The position numbers were made by a program, and so were the translations under genes. 64,000 bases of DNA from Dialister hominis (GTDB lineage Bacteria; Bacillota; Negativicutes; Veillonellales; Dialisteraceae): contig NZ_AP019697.1 in NCBI RefSeq assembly GCF_007164725.1, forward strand, positions 664,001 to 728,000, in the 5' to 3' direction. The notes under the pieces were generated by a model, which saw only the letters and a program-made list of their open reading frames with translations, had not been told where the DNA came from and searched no databases. Positions 52,149 through 60,752 of this stretch are shown here, in pieces. The number at the start of each line of letters is the position of its first letter. Position 1 is the first letter of the stretch.

Positions 52149-53506
52149 TGAATGATGAATTAACGCCAAGACGTATTGTAGAATATCTGGATCAGTACAT
52201 CATCGGCCAGCAGGATGCCAAGAAATCCGTGGCCGTTGCTTTGAGAAACCGCTGGCGCGCCAGCAAACTTTCTCCTGAAATTGCAAAGGAAGTCAGCCCG
52301 AAAAATATTCTCCTGATCGGGCCTACCGGCGTAGGCAAGACGGAAATCGCAAGAAGGATTGCTTCCCTTACCAATGCACCTTTTGTAAAAGTGGAAGCGA
52401 CAAAGTATACGGAAGTCGGCTATGTCGGAAGAGATGTAGAATCCATGGTCCGTGATCTGGCGGAAGAATCGGTGCGCCTTGTCAAGAAGACAGAAGCAGA
52501 CCGCCACAAGAAGGATGCCGAAGAGGCTGCCCTGAAGAAAATTCAGGAAGCTATGTGGCCGTCAAAGAAAACGGAAACCAGAAGCCCGATGGATATCATC
52601 TTCGGGGAAAAGAAAGCAGAACCTGCCATTGATCAGGGAGAAAAGGAAAGAAGAAAGGACCTTCTGGAAAGAATCAGGAGCGGGGAACTTGATGACCGCA
52701 TGATTGAAATTGAGGTCGAAGACAAATCAGGAACCTCCGGAGATTCAGACAATGAACAGGCCAATCAGATTTCCATGATGCTTTCCAACATGATGCCTAA
52801 GAAAACACGCAAGAAGAGAGTGACTGTCCGTCAGGCTAAGAGTATCCTGGCAGAGGAAGCCGCAGAAGAAATGGTCGATATGGAAGTCGTCAAGGAAAAG
52901 GCAATCCGCCTGGCTGAAGAACGAGGCATCATCTTTATTGATGAAATTGATAAGATTGCCGGAAGAAACAATACGAGCGGGGCAGATGTCTCAAGAGAAG
53001 GCGTGCAGAGGGATATCCTTCCCATCGTAGAAGGAGCGACCGTAAAGACGAAGTATGGCCAGATGAAAACAGACCATATCCTGTTCATTGCTGCCGGTGC
53101 CTTCCATGTATCCAAGCCAAGCGACCTGATTCCTGAACTTCAGGGCTGCTTCCCTGTCCGCGTGGAACTCTCGAGCCTGACAAAAGAAGATCTAAGGAAA
53201 ATATTGACAGAACCGCGCCAGGCCCTGATCCGCCAGTATGAATCGCTCCTTGAGACAGAAGGCGTGACGATTACGTTTATGGAAAGCTCTCTCGATGCCA
53301 TTGCCGAGATTGCCACCCACGTCAATGAAGAGACTGAGGATATCGGAGCCAGAAGGCTTTATACCATCCTGGAAAGAGTGCTCGAGGATATTTCCTTTGA
53401 GGCGCCTGACCTGGAGGATAAGAACGTGACGATTGACGGCGATTACATAAGAGAAAAGATGGGAAGGATTACGCAGGATATTGACGTATCCAACTATATA
53501 CTTTAA
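52148..53506 (+). CDS. hslU: HslU unfoldase ATPase
   Basis: The 452-residue AAA+ protein feeds substrates to HslV. LTPRRIVEYLDQYIIGQQDA, Walker A LIGPTGVGKTEIARRI, KVEATKYTEVGYVGRDVESM (pore loop GYVG), Walker B IIFIDEIDKIAGRN, and the C-terminal DIGARRLYTILERVLEDISF, ending in a hydrophobic tail that docks in HslV. Confidence 0.96.
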   Translation: MNDELTPRRIVEYLDQYIIGQQDAKKSVAVALRNRWRASKLSPEIAKEVSPKNILLIGPTGVGKTEIARRIASLTNAPFVKVEATKYTEVGYVGRDVESMVRDLAEESVRLVKKTEADRHKKDAEEAALKKIQEAMWPSKKTETRSPMDIIFGEKKAEPAIDQGEKERRKDLLERIRSGELDDRMIEIEVEDKSGTSGDSDNEQANQISMMLSNMMPKKTRKKRVTVRQAKSILAEEAAEEMVDMEVVKEKAIRLAEERGIIFIDEIDKIAGRNNTSGADVSREGVQRDILPIVEGATVKTKYGQMKTDHILFIAAGAFHVSKPSDLIPELQGCFPVRVELSSLTKEDLRKILTEPRQALIRQYESLLETEGVTITFMESSLDAIAEIATHVNEETEDIGARRLYTILERVLEDISFEAPDLEDKNVTIDGDYIREKMGRITQDIDVSNYIL

Positions 53507-53523
53507 TACAGATTTGTCATAAC

Positions 53524-53556
53524 AAACCGGGATCTCAAACAGGGATCCCGGTTTTT
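53524..53556 (+). terminator. Terminator of hslVU
   Basis: Perfect 11-bp arms AAACCGGGATC / GATCCCGGTTT then TT. Confidence 0.92.
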
Positions 53557-53601
53557 CGCGCGGCGCATAATGAATAATGTCAATCGAGGAAATCTTATTG
53601 G

Positions 53602-53630
53602 TTGACCGATGGTTTACAACTGATTATAAT
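53602..53630 (+). promoter_or_regulatory. Promoter of birA
   Basis: TTGACC (53602-53607), 17-bp spacer, TATAAT (53625-53630). The spacer contains GGTTTACAAC. Confidence 0.75.
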
Positions 53631-53716
53631 GTAAGGAAATAAAATAGTCTTGAATAAAGTCCGTTTTATCTATAAAAATAAGGATATAAAGTACTTCACA
53701 GGATCGGAGGTTTATT

Positions 53717-54706
53717 ATGCGAAATGAAATTCTGGATTATTTTCGCAAGGCGGATGGCAATTTCGTTTCCGGACAGCAGATTTCAAAAGACCTGCATGTC
53801 TCGCGTACAGCAATCTGGAAGCATATTAACGTCTTGAAAGAAAGAGGCTATATTTTTGAATCCAGTACAAGAAAGGGATACAGATTGATTTACGCACCGA
53901 ATTTGCTGACACCGCTTGAAATTGACAGTGCACTCCATACAGAGACATTTGGAAGACATGTCGTCTATCTGGAATCCACACAGTCCACGAATGAAGAAGC
54001 AAAGAAGATAGCACGTGAAGGTGCTGAAGAAGGGACTATCGTCGTCGCTGAAGAACAGATTACAGGACACGGAAGACTTGCGAGAGGATTTTACAGCCCT
54101 TTTGCCAAGGGCATTTGGTTCTCTCTGATTCTCCGTCCTAAATTCTTCCCGATGGAAGCATCCAAGTGCACGCTTCTGGCGGCAGTAGGCGTTTGCCGCG
54201 GCATCAGAAGGATGGGGCTTGCTGACGCAGGCATCAAATGGCCAAATGATATCCTTGTCCATGGCAAGAAGCTTGTCGGCATCCTGACACTGATGTCTGC
54301 ATCCATGGAAAAGATCGACTATATCATCATGGGCATCGGCATCAATACAGGGATCAAGAAGAATGAATTCCCGGAAGATTTCCGTGAAGGCGCGACGTCC
54401 TTCCTTAATGAAGGCATCAATGTTTCACGCAAGGATCTTCTTGCAGCCATTCTCGGCGAGCTGGAAAAAGAATACAGCATCGCGCAGGATGAAGGCTTTG
54501 ACAAAGTGCTTGATGACTGGAGAGCGCTTTCTGTTACTTTGGGACAGGAAGTCCGCGTAATCTTCGGCGATGACAGCTATACAGGGAAAGCAGTCGATAT
54601 TGACCGCGATGGCTGTCTGCTGGTCAATACAGGAAGCGAAGTCAAGCGCGTCATTGCAGGAGACGTATCCATACGCCCTGTAGATGCGCCAATTCCCAAA
54701 CGCTGA
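53717..54706 (+). CDS. birA: Biotin-protein ligase / biotin repressor BirA
   Basis: The 329-residue bifunctional protein has an N-terminal winged helix (NFVSGQQISKDLHVSRTAIW, recognition helix), a ligase domain with STQSTNEEAKKIAREG, EEQITGHGRLARGFYSPFAK (biotinyl-AMP loop), KWPNDILVHGKKLVGILTLM, and a C-terminal SH3-like domain. It biotinylates carboxylases and probably represses biotin genes. bioY, a biotin uptake gene, follows 63 bp later and is the obvious target. Confidence 0.95.
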   Translation: MRNEILDYFRKADGNFVSGQQISKDLHVSRTAIWKHINVLKERGYIFESSTRKGYRLIYAPNLLTPLEIDSALHTETFGRHVVYLESTQSTNEEAKKIAREGAEEGTIVVAEEQITGHGRLARGFYSPFAKGIWFSLILRPKFFPMEASKCTLLAAVGVCRGIRRMGLADAGIKWPNDILVHGKKLVGILTLMSASMEKIDYIIMGIGINTGIKKNEFPEDFREGATSFLNEGINVSRKDLLAAILGELEKEYSIAQDEGFDKVLDDWRALSVTLGQEVRVIFGDDSYTGKAVDIDRDGCLLVNTGSEVKRVIAGDVSIRPVDAPIPKR

Positions 54707-54769
54707 TCCAATCTGGTTGACTTAAAGAACGGCAATGATAAAAATGAAATTTCAGAAAAGAGGAAAAGT

Positions 54770-55327
54770 ATGAAAAATCATAATTTTATCAGTGCTGCAT
54801 TATTTGCCGGTATCATGGCAATATTATCACAATTTGCATTTCCGATAGGCGCCGTTCCGATTACGCTGCAGAGCTTTGTCTGTGCGCTGGCAGGAGGCGT
54901 CCTGGGCAAGAAATGGGGCGCCATTTCCATTGGACTCTGGCTGATTCTTGGCATGATCGGGATTCCGGTCCTCACCATGGGGAAAGCAGGCATAGGCATA
55001 TTCCTCTCCCCAGTAGGCGGTTATTATCTGGGCTTCGTCCTGATGGCTTTGATCAGCGGATTCAGATCAGAAGAGAAGGTCAATATTTTCTGCTATATCG
55101 GATTTGCCATTCTTGGACTTATCTCCTGCTATGCATTGGGAACCATCTGGTTCATGGGATACTTCCAGTACGGCCTTGGAAAGGACATGCCTCTCTGGAC
55201 AGCTTTGACCATGACGGTATTCCCGTTTGTTGTATTTGACCTGATTAAAGTGACCTTAGGTGTATTGAGCGGTGTCAGGATCAGAAGAGCATTGATTCAG
55301 GCAGGCTTCCGTCCGACGACACATTAA
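54770..55327 (+). CDS. bioY: Biotin transporter BioY
   Basis: The 185-residue membrane protein is an S component of the ECF type: six hydrophobic segments, FPIGAVPITLQSFVCALAGG, GILSPVGGYYLGFVLMALIS-like (IFLSPVGGYYLGFVLMALIS) and GTIWFMGYFQYGLGKDMPLW. It binds biotin and needs an EcfAAT module encoded elsewhere. A TTGACT (54717-54722) suggests its own promoter. No biotin synthesis genes are in the window. Confidence 0.93.
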   Translation: MKNHNFISAALFAGIMAILSQFAFPIGAVPITLQSFVCALAGGVLGKKWGAISIGLWLILGMIGIPVLTMGKAGIGIFLSPVGGYYLGFVLMALISGFRSEEKVNIFCYIGFAILGLISCYALGTIWFMGYFQYGLGKDMPLWTALTMTVFPFVVFDLIKVTLGVLSGVRIRRALIQAGFRPTTH

Positions 55328-55334
55328 GGTACCA

Positions 55335-55375
55335 TAAAGAGCTCCGGGGCTTCGGCCGGCTTCCGGAACTCTTTA
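55335..55375 (+). terminator. Terminator after bioY
   Basis: Arms AAAGAGCTCCGG / CCGGAACTCTTT (one mismatch) with an inner GC-rich stem, then ATTTATT. Confidence 0.85.
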
Positions 55376-55448
55376 TTTATTGCAAAGAATGCGGCAAAAC
55401 CGTTATTCCATCGATGACAGCAGAAAAGAAAAGGCGGATTGTATAATT

Positions 55449-56606
55449 AAGTTGAACACTTAAAAATCCATAGCGAACCCTTGTGGTAAAATGTAGTTGC
55501 ACAAAAAACACAACCACAAAGGAGAATCGCTATGGATCAAAATCATTTTACCACGGATACGTTACGCAAAAAAGGGGCTCATTTAACTTTTGAGGAACGA
55601 GTCATTATCCAAACGCGTCTCCGCGACAAGCAATCGTATCGGAGCATAGCCCGTGAGATTGGGTGCTGTGTCAATACGGTACGCAACGAGGTGAAGCGTG
55701 GCAAGGTTCTTTGCTATAACGGCAAGGTGGAACGCTATCGCGCAGCAGACGGGCAAAGCACCTATGAGACGCATCGCGAAAACTGTGGTCGCAAATGCGA
55801 CGCCATAGCAAAGGGAGCATTCCTCGACTATGTGCAGAAGAGACTTCAGGAACATCACTGGTCGCTCGATGCCTGCTTTGGCAGGGCACTGGTTACGGGA
55901 GAATTTCAACGTGGCGAGATGGTCTGTACGAAAACCCTGTACAACTATGTCACGCTGGGGCTCCTAGGAAAAATCAAGAGTATTGACCTGCCCTTGCGCG
56001 TCAAGCGAAAAAACGCCAGGAAGCGGGTTCGTGAGCGTAAGAAGAAGTTCGGCCGCAGTATAGATGAGCGCGATCCTTCTGTGGATGAGCGTCAGGATTT
56101 CGGGCATTGGGAGTGTGACCTTGTACTGGGATCTCGCTCAAAGGACGAAGTACTGCTGACTCTGGTTGAGCGCAAGACACGCTGTTCCCTCATCAGAAAA
56201 CTGCCCAACAAGGAAAGTGCCTCTGTAATAGCAGCCTTCAGAAAATTGAAGGATGGAATGTTCCGCGGCTGTTTCAGCCGAGTGTTCCTCAGCATTACGA
56301 CAGACAATGGCAGTGAGTTTTCCAGCCTGTCGGAGCTAGAGAAACTAAGTCACACACGGATCTATTATGCGCATCCGTACTGCTCCGGCGACAAAGGTAC
56401 GAATGAGAATCACAACGGCTTATTCCGTCGATTTCTTCCCAAAGGGAAGAAAATCCAGGATTACCCAGTGGAACACATTTCCAGAGTAGAGTGCTGGGCC
56501 AACACCCTGCCAAGAAAAATACTCGGCTATAAGACACCCGAGGAGTGCTTTAGGGAAGAAATGCTTGCAGCACTTACTGCATAAAGGTCCGCCGGGTGTT
56601 CAACTT
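55449..56606 (+). mobile_element. IS30-family insertion sequence, intact
   Basis: Inverted ends AAGTTGAACAC (55449-55459) and GTGTTCAACTT (56596-56606) enclose one intact transposase gene. Direct repeat ATT (55446-55448, 56607-56609) is a plausible 3-bp target duplication. Total 1158 bp. It lies between the bioY terminator and the coaX promoter and breaks no recognisable gene. Confidence 0.85.
55532..56584 (+). CDS. IS30-family transposase
   Basis: The 350-residue protein has the N-terminal helix-turn-helix (HLTFEERVIIQTRLRDKQSY, SYRSIAREIGCCVNTVRNEV) and an RNase H-like DDE core: GHWECDLVLG (first Asp), SITTDNGSEF (second Asp), and the YCSGDKGTNENHNGLFRRFL segment holding the Glu. AAAGGAGAA precedes the ATG by 8 bp. 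The frame is full length. Confidence 0.94.
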   Translation: MDQNHFTTDTLRKKGAHLTFEERVIIQTRLRDKQSYRSIAREIGCCVNTVRNEVKRGKVLCYNGKVERYRAADGQSTYETHRENCGRKCDAIAKGAFLDYVQKRLQEHHWSLDACFGRALVTGEFQRGEMVCTKTLYNYVTLGLLGKIKSIDLPLRVKRKNARKRVRERKKKFGRSIDERDPSVDERQDFGHWECDLVLGSRSKDEVLLTLVERKTRCSLIRKLPNKESASVIAAFRKLKDGMFRGCFSRVFLSITTDNGSEFSSLSELEKLSHTRIYYAHPYCSGDKGTNENHNGLFRRFLPKGKKIQDYPVEHISRVECWANTLPRKILGYKTPEECFREEMLAALTA

Positions 56607-56734
56607 ATTATTGCAATTCGGGGCAGAAAAGAAAATAGTTTGCAAGTCTTGACATTACGTTAACTTTGTTGCATTATACACTTGATATTAAATTTAGTCA
56701 TAACCATAGGTTATCATTTGGAGGGGTATTCGAA

Positions 56735-57520
56735 ATGCTTCTTGCCTTTGATGTAGGTAATACGAATATTGTATGCGGTGTCTATAAGGACCGTAAATTA
56801 ATAAAGAATTGGCGCATAGCGACGGATACACTGCAGACAGCCGATGGTTATGTTGCTCTTCTTGGTACGCTTTTCCACCTGAATCAGCTGGAATTTGATG
56901 ATGTGGAAGATATCATCATCTCGACAGTCGTACCGCCGATCATTCCTATTCTGGAAACGATGTCTCACCGCTATTTCCATGTAAAGCCGATTTTGGTCGG
57001 CCCCGGGATCAAGACGGGACTGAATATCCTGTATGACAATCCAAAGGAACTGGGCGCAGACAGGATTGTCAATGCGGTAGCAGCCATTGCTGAGTATGAC
57101 TGTCCCCTGATCATCATTGATATGGGAACAGCAACGACATTCTGCGTTATCGATACAAAGGGAAATTACCTTGGCGGCGCTGTCGCACCGGGCATCGGCA
57201 TTTCCAAGGAAGCTCTGTTCCAGAGAGCATCCAAGCTCCCGCGCATCGAACTCGTCAAGACGCCGAACATCATTTGCCGCAATACCGTATCCGCTATGCA
57301 GGCAGGCATCTATTACGGATTTGTCGGACAGATTGATGAAATCGTAAAACGGATTAAAGAAGAACTGAATGAACAGAATGTCAAGGTCATTGCGACCGGC
57401 GGACTGGCAACACTGATTGCCAAGTCGTCCAGCACGATCGATATCGTTGATCCGATGCTGACATTGAAAGGCCTTCTGATCTTATACGAAAAGAATAAAA
57501 ACGAAGGTGGACGCAAGTAA
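56735..57520 (+). CDS. coaX: Type III pantothenate kinase
   Basis: The 261-residue enzyme makes 4'-phosphopantothenate, first step to CoA. MLLAFDVGNTNIVCGVYKDR (phosphate loop), VGPGIKTGLNILYDNPKELG, ADRIVNAVAA, IIDMGTATTFCVID and GGAVAPGIGISKEALFQRAS are family motifs. I chose ATG 56735 because TTGGAGGGG lies 8 bp before it; the frame is open 69 bp upstream. TTGACA (56649-56654) may be its -35, with a weak -10 near 56672-56680. Confidence 0.94.
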   Translation: MLLAFDVGNTNIVCGVYKDRKLIKNWRIATDTLQTADGYVALLGTLFHLNQLEFDDVEDIIISTVVPPIIPILETMSHRYFHVKPILVGPGIKTGLNILYDNPKELGADRIVNAVAAIAEYDCPLIIIDMGTATTFCVIDTKGNYLGGAVAPGIGISKEALFQRASKLPRIELVKTPNIICRNTVSAMQAGIYYGFVGQIDEIVKRIKEELNEQNVKVIATGGLATLIAKSSSTIDIVDPMLTLKGLLILYEKNKNEGGRK

Positions 57521-57525
57521 ATAGA

Positions 57526-57554
57526 GAGGCGGATGGATGCCATCCGTCTTTTTG
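57526..57554 (+). terminator. Terminator after coaX
   Basis: Stem GGCGGATGG / CCATCCGTC with a short ATG-type loop, then TTTTT. Confidence 0.8.
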
Positions 57555-57579
57555 CTTGTTTTGATAGACTTAAAAGGCC

Positions 57580-57608
57580 TTGAAATTTGCCTGTACATCA
57601 GTTATAAT
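57580..57608 (+). promoter_or_regulatory. Promoter of tRNA-Glu
   Basis: TTGAAA (57580-57585), 17-bp spacer, TATAAT (57603-57608), 11 bp before the tRNA. Confidence 0.88.
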
Positions 57609-57619
57609 TACAAGCACAT

Positions 57620-57695
57620 GGCCGGTTAGTCAAACGGTTAAGACGCTGCGTTCTCAGCGCAGAGAGTATGGGTTCGAATCCCATACCGGTCACCA
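57620..57695 (+). tRNA. tRNA-Glu (anticodon CTC)
   Basis: 76-nt cloverleaf: acceptor GGCCGGT / ACCGGTC, D-arm TAGTCAAACGGTTAAGAC, anticodon stem CTGCG/CGCAG with loop TTCTCAG, T-arm GGGTTCGAATCCC, encoded ACCA. Confidence 0.95.
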
Positions 57696-57697
57696 AA

Positions 57698-57729
57698 TAA
57701 AAGGGAGATGCTGCTGCATCTCCTTTTTT
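57698..57729 (+). terminator. Terminator after tRNA-Glu
   Basis: Arms GGAGATGC / GCATCTCC, TGCT loop, TTTTTT. Confidence 0.9.
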
Positions 57730-57754
57730 GCTGTGGTTGAAGTTGATTAAGGGG

Positions 57755-58093
57755 TTAAATGAAAACAAACTGGACGAGTCCCATGTAGCATAATGTACCG
57801 GCAGCCATGGATAAGAGCATCTGCCCTTTCCATAGATGAACGGCCGTGGTCACGGCGAGTCCTGCAATTTCAGGAATGCCGTAATTTCCGCCAGTCCACT
57901 GGACATCTTTCAGGCAGTAAATGACAAGAAGTGCAAAGACTGCAGAAGGGAGGGCCTTTCCCAGAAAATTGACATAGCCGGGAAGACGGCTTCCTGGTTT
58001 GAAGATGAGGAAGGGGAGGAGACGTGTCAGGATCGTTGCTCCTGCGCAGATGGCTATAATAAGGACTTGTTCATAAAAGGGAAGTGAAGTCAT
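57755..58093 (-). CDS. azlD: AzlD-type branched-chain amino acid exporter subunit
   Basis: The 112-residue protein has four hydrophobic segments (VLIIAICAGATILTRLLPFL; LGKALPSAVFALLVIYCL) typical of AzlD. With AzlC it exports branched-chain amino acids. ATGA overlap with azlC shows coupling. Confidence 0.9.
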   Translation of the reverse strand: MTSLPFYEQVLIIAICAGATILTRLLPFLIFKPGSRLPGYVNFLGKALPSAVFALLVIYCLKDVQWTGGNYGIPEIAGLAVTTAVHLWKGQMLLSMAAGTLCYMGLVQFVFI

Positions 58094-58800
58094 AAGAGGC
58101 CTCCTGCTTTTTCAATACGTCTCCTGAATAAAGTAATGATGCCCAGCATGAGCGCCATGGACGGGATAATGAAAGAATTGCTGCCGAAGAAATAGAGACA
58201 GACAATGCTTGAGAAAAGACCAATCAATGCCGTATAATGTTTTTTCTCATGCTTCCATTGTTCAAGAAAAATGACAAGGAACATGGAAGTCATGACAAAG
58301 CTCAGTCCCTTTGTATTGAAGGTAATGATGTTTCCCAAAAGGCCGCCTATGGCCGCGCCGCTTACCCAGTATACATAGTTTAAAAATGATACCCAGAACA
58401 TGAACCAGCTTCTGTCTATACCATTTGGAATCGTTGCTGAATAATTGAGGGCAAACGTCTCATCGCACATCCAGTAGATGAGGAAGGGCTTTTTCCAGCC
58501 CATTCCTTCATACTTTTCCAGCATAGCAAGACCATAGAAGAGATGCCTTGCCTGAACGGTGAAGGCAATGATGAATGTCTGCCACGGGGCAAATGGGGAA
58601 AGCAGCATCGTGACTGTGATGAATTCAAGCGATCCTCCAAATATGAACATGGCCATAAATAAAGGATACAGGAAACTGAACCCAAGCGTATACATATAAA
58701 ATCCATAAGCAAAGGCGATGAACCAGAAGCCGGCAAAAACCGGCAGCGTATAAGGCAGTGCTTCTTTGAAAGCAGAAAGCGCTGCATTTCTCTCCGTCAT
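58090..58800 (-). CDS. azlC: AzlC-type branched-chain amino acid exporter
   Basis: The 236-residue permease (ALPYTLPVFAGFWFIAFAYG; FGGSLEFITVTMLLSPFAPW; ARHLFYGLAMLEKYEGMGWK; DETFALNYSA) fits AzlC. I chose ATG 58800 because GGAGGGATT lies just upstream on the minus strand; an ATG 15 bp further overlaps that site. azlCD form a divergent unit opposite sppA. Confidence 0.92.
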   Translation of the reverse strand: MTERNAALSAFKEALPYTLPVFAGFWFIAFAYGFYMYTLGFSFLYPLFMAMFIFGGSLEFITVTMLLSPFAPWQTFIIAFTVQARHLFYGLAMLEKYEGMGWKKPFLIYWMCDETFALNYSATIPNGIDRSWFMFWVSFLNYVYWVSGAAIGGLLGNIITFNTKGLSFVMTSMFLVIFLEQWKHEKKHYTALIGLFSSIVCLYFFGSNSFIIPSMALMLGIITLFRRRIEKAGGLL

Positions 58801-58943
58801 ATTGAATCCCTCCATATAAGAGATTTATATCCTATCCTACCAAAAATGATGGCGCAATGGAATATGGAGAGTATCCTTTTTTCTAAGATGATAATCATGA
58901 ATGTGCTATAATTTAATTAAATGGAAATCAGGGGAGGCAAATT

Positions 58944-59894
58944 ATGGATACAAGCGCCAAGAGAAAATGGGTCATAGCTGCAGTCATACTACTTGTTGCA
59001 GCTGCTCTGGGGGCTGCCTGCATGAATGTCTGGCAGGACAGGAGCTTCCAGAACAAGGGAAAAGGATATGTGGTAGTTATCCGCATCGATGGTCCTATTT
59101 ACGGCGGTGCCGGGTCAGAATCTGTGCTGAATAGTTCTGAAGGCGTCTCCAGTGAGGATCTGATGAGACAATTCCAGGCTGCGCGCAAGGACCCGCAGGC
59201 TAAAGCCATTCTTGTAAGAATCAACAGCCCCGGCGGTTCGACCGGTGCGACACAGGAAATTGCCGAGGAAATGGACAAGGTCAGAAGCAGCGGCAAGCCG
59301 ATTATCATATCCATGGGGGATATGTGCGCATCGGCGGGATACTGGCTGGCAAGCAAGGGGAATTATATATTTGCTTCTCCTGCAACGATCACGGGCAGCA
59401 TCGGTGTCTATATGGACTATAATAACGTCGAGGATTTAATGAACAAGATCGGTGTCAAGAATGAAAAGATCAAAAGCGGCGCGCATAAGGATATCCTTTC
59501 CATGTACCGCCCGATGACGGGAGAGGAAAGACAGATGCTGCAGTCGATGGTAGACGATATCTACAACCAGTTCGTGCAGACAGTTGCTGACGGCCGCAAG
59601 ATGGATGAGAACAAGGTCAGAAGCATTGCGGACGGAAGGATCCTGACAGGCAAGGAAGCACAGGATTTAGGCCTGGTTGATGCTATGGGAAATTACTATG
59701 ATGCACTGAACTATGCAGCAAGCAGCGGAGGAATTCCCGGAGAAAATGTACCTGTCAAAACGTATACGAATGGAATATCACTTAAAGGCATCCTTGCCGG
59801 CGAGGCAAAGAATGTCAGCAAGATCATGGCCAGAGAAATGGCCGAAAATATGACTAAGGCGCTTTCGGAATCTTCTGTTCCGTCTGTTAAGTAA
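58944..59894 (+). CDS. sppA: Signal peptide peptidase SppA
   Basis: The 316-residue membrane protease has one N-terminal helix (WVIAAVILLVAAALGAACMN), then the ClpP-like core: AILVRINSPGGSTGATQEIA, catalytic Ser in GDMCASAGYWLASKGNYIFA, TGSIGVYMDYNNVEDLMNKI, and the general-base Lys in IKSGAHKDILSM. It is the short (half-size) form usual in Gram-positive lineages. AGGGGAGG precedes the ATG. Confidence 0.93.
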   Translation: MDTSAKRKWVIAAVILLVAAALGAACMNVWQDRSFQNKGKGYVVVIRIDGPIYGGAGSESVLNSSEGVSSEDLMRQFQAARKDPQAKAILVRINSPGGSTGATQEIAEEMDKVRSSGKPIIISMGDMCASAGYWLASKGNYIFASPATITGSIGVYMDYNNVEDLMNKIGVKNEKIKSGAHKDILSMYRPMTGEERQMLQSMVDDIYNQFVQTVADGRKMDENKVRSIADGRILTGKEAQDLGLVDAMGNYYDALNYAASSGGIPGENVPVKTYTNGISLKGILAGEAKNVSKIMAREMAENMTKALSESSVPSVK

Positions 59895-59903
59895 GGAGGA
59901 ACT

Positions 59904-60494
59904 ATGAATTCTTTTCTCGATCTTGCATTTTCATTGATTACATCACCCAGAAAAGCGATGGTAGTCATTACGAACAGTGAAAAATTAAAAGAAGGGTTCT
60001 TCTTCTGGATTTTCGTCGTACTGCTGATGGCGATTTCTGCATTCAGGGAAGGGCCGGGACTCATCCTTCAGTTTGCACTCCTTTTCCTGGGGATGGGTAC
60101 AGCCTTACTTTGCCACAGTGCCGCGATTGATTATATTTCAGGCATGTGGGGAGGAATGGGGACTGCAAAGGGGATCACAGCCGGTTTTATGGCTGCCTCT
60201 CTTCCTCTGGGCTTTTCGGTATTCTTTATGCTGATCGGCGCCTCCGGCGTCAATGAGATCAGCAGCGCAGGAACCTTTATACTTTCACTGTGGGCTTTTT
60301 ATCTCGACGTTCTGGCAATCAGTGAAAATTATCGTTTCAGCACGGCAAAAGCCTTTGCTGTGGCAGTCATGCCGTATGCGCTTCTTGTCCTTGCATTCGT
60401 ACTCCTTGCCGTTCTTGCCGTCCTGACGGCTGCTGCAGGGATCAGCTCCCTTGAAAGCATGGAAGGCATGGAGAATGTGCTGAGCCAGCTTTAA
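59904..60494 (+). CDS. Yip1-like polytopic membrane protein
   Basis: The 196-residue protein has about five hydrophobic segments (FWIFVVLLMAISAF; ILQFALLFLGMGTALL; GFMAASLPLGFSVFFML; TFILSLWAFYLDVLAI; MPYALLVLAFVLLAVLAVLT) after a short N-terminus SLITSPRKAM typical of Yip1-domain proteins. Function unknown. It begins 9 bp after sppA with AAGGAGGA. Confidence 0.7.
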   Translation: MNSFLDLAFSLITSPRKAMVVITNSEKLKEGFFFWIFVVLLMAISAFREGPGLILQFALLFLGMGTALLCHSAAIDYISGMWGGMGTAKGITAGFMAASLPLGFSVFFMLIGASGVNEISSAGTFILSLWAFYLDVLAISENYRFSTAKAFAVAVMPYALLVLAFVLLAVLAVLTAAAGISSLESMEGMENVLSQL

Positions 60495-60505
60495 ATGCGG
60501 GGTGG

Positions 60506-60540
60506 AAAAGATGCTGCCTTTCAGCGTCTTTTCTTTTTGT
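60506..60540 (+). terminator. Terminator after sppA unit
   Basis: Arms AAAAGATGCTG / CAGCGTCTTTT (one G-U), then TTTTTG. Confidence 0.85.
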
Positions 60541-60752
60541 TTATTAATGTTAAAATGAATTGGCACCTGCCCGGACGGGTAATGTGAAAGCTTATTTTGA
60601 CAGTCTATGCGATTTAGTTTGCATAAATTTTAAAATCTTTGCTTTTGTGATATAATAAGCAGAATATGAGCATCTTTAGGGATGCATATAAAAACAATAA
60701 CAGTGAAATAAAATAGACATTAATAAGAAACTTGTAAGGAGGAATACCATTT

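Noticed and set aside
53590-53630. BirA operator at the birA and bioY promoters
   Set aside because: GGTTGACC and GGTTTACAAC resemble half sites, but a second half at the usual spacing is missing; likewise GGTTGACTT before bioY. Not enough to call.
60495-60752. glmS ribozyme upstream of glmS
   Set aside because: I looked for the conserved ribozyme core (AGCGCC ... and the double-pseudoknot segments) and saw none; only AT-rich sequence with a TATAAT is present.
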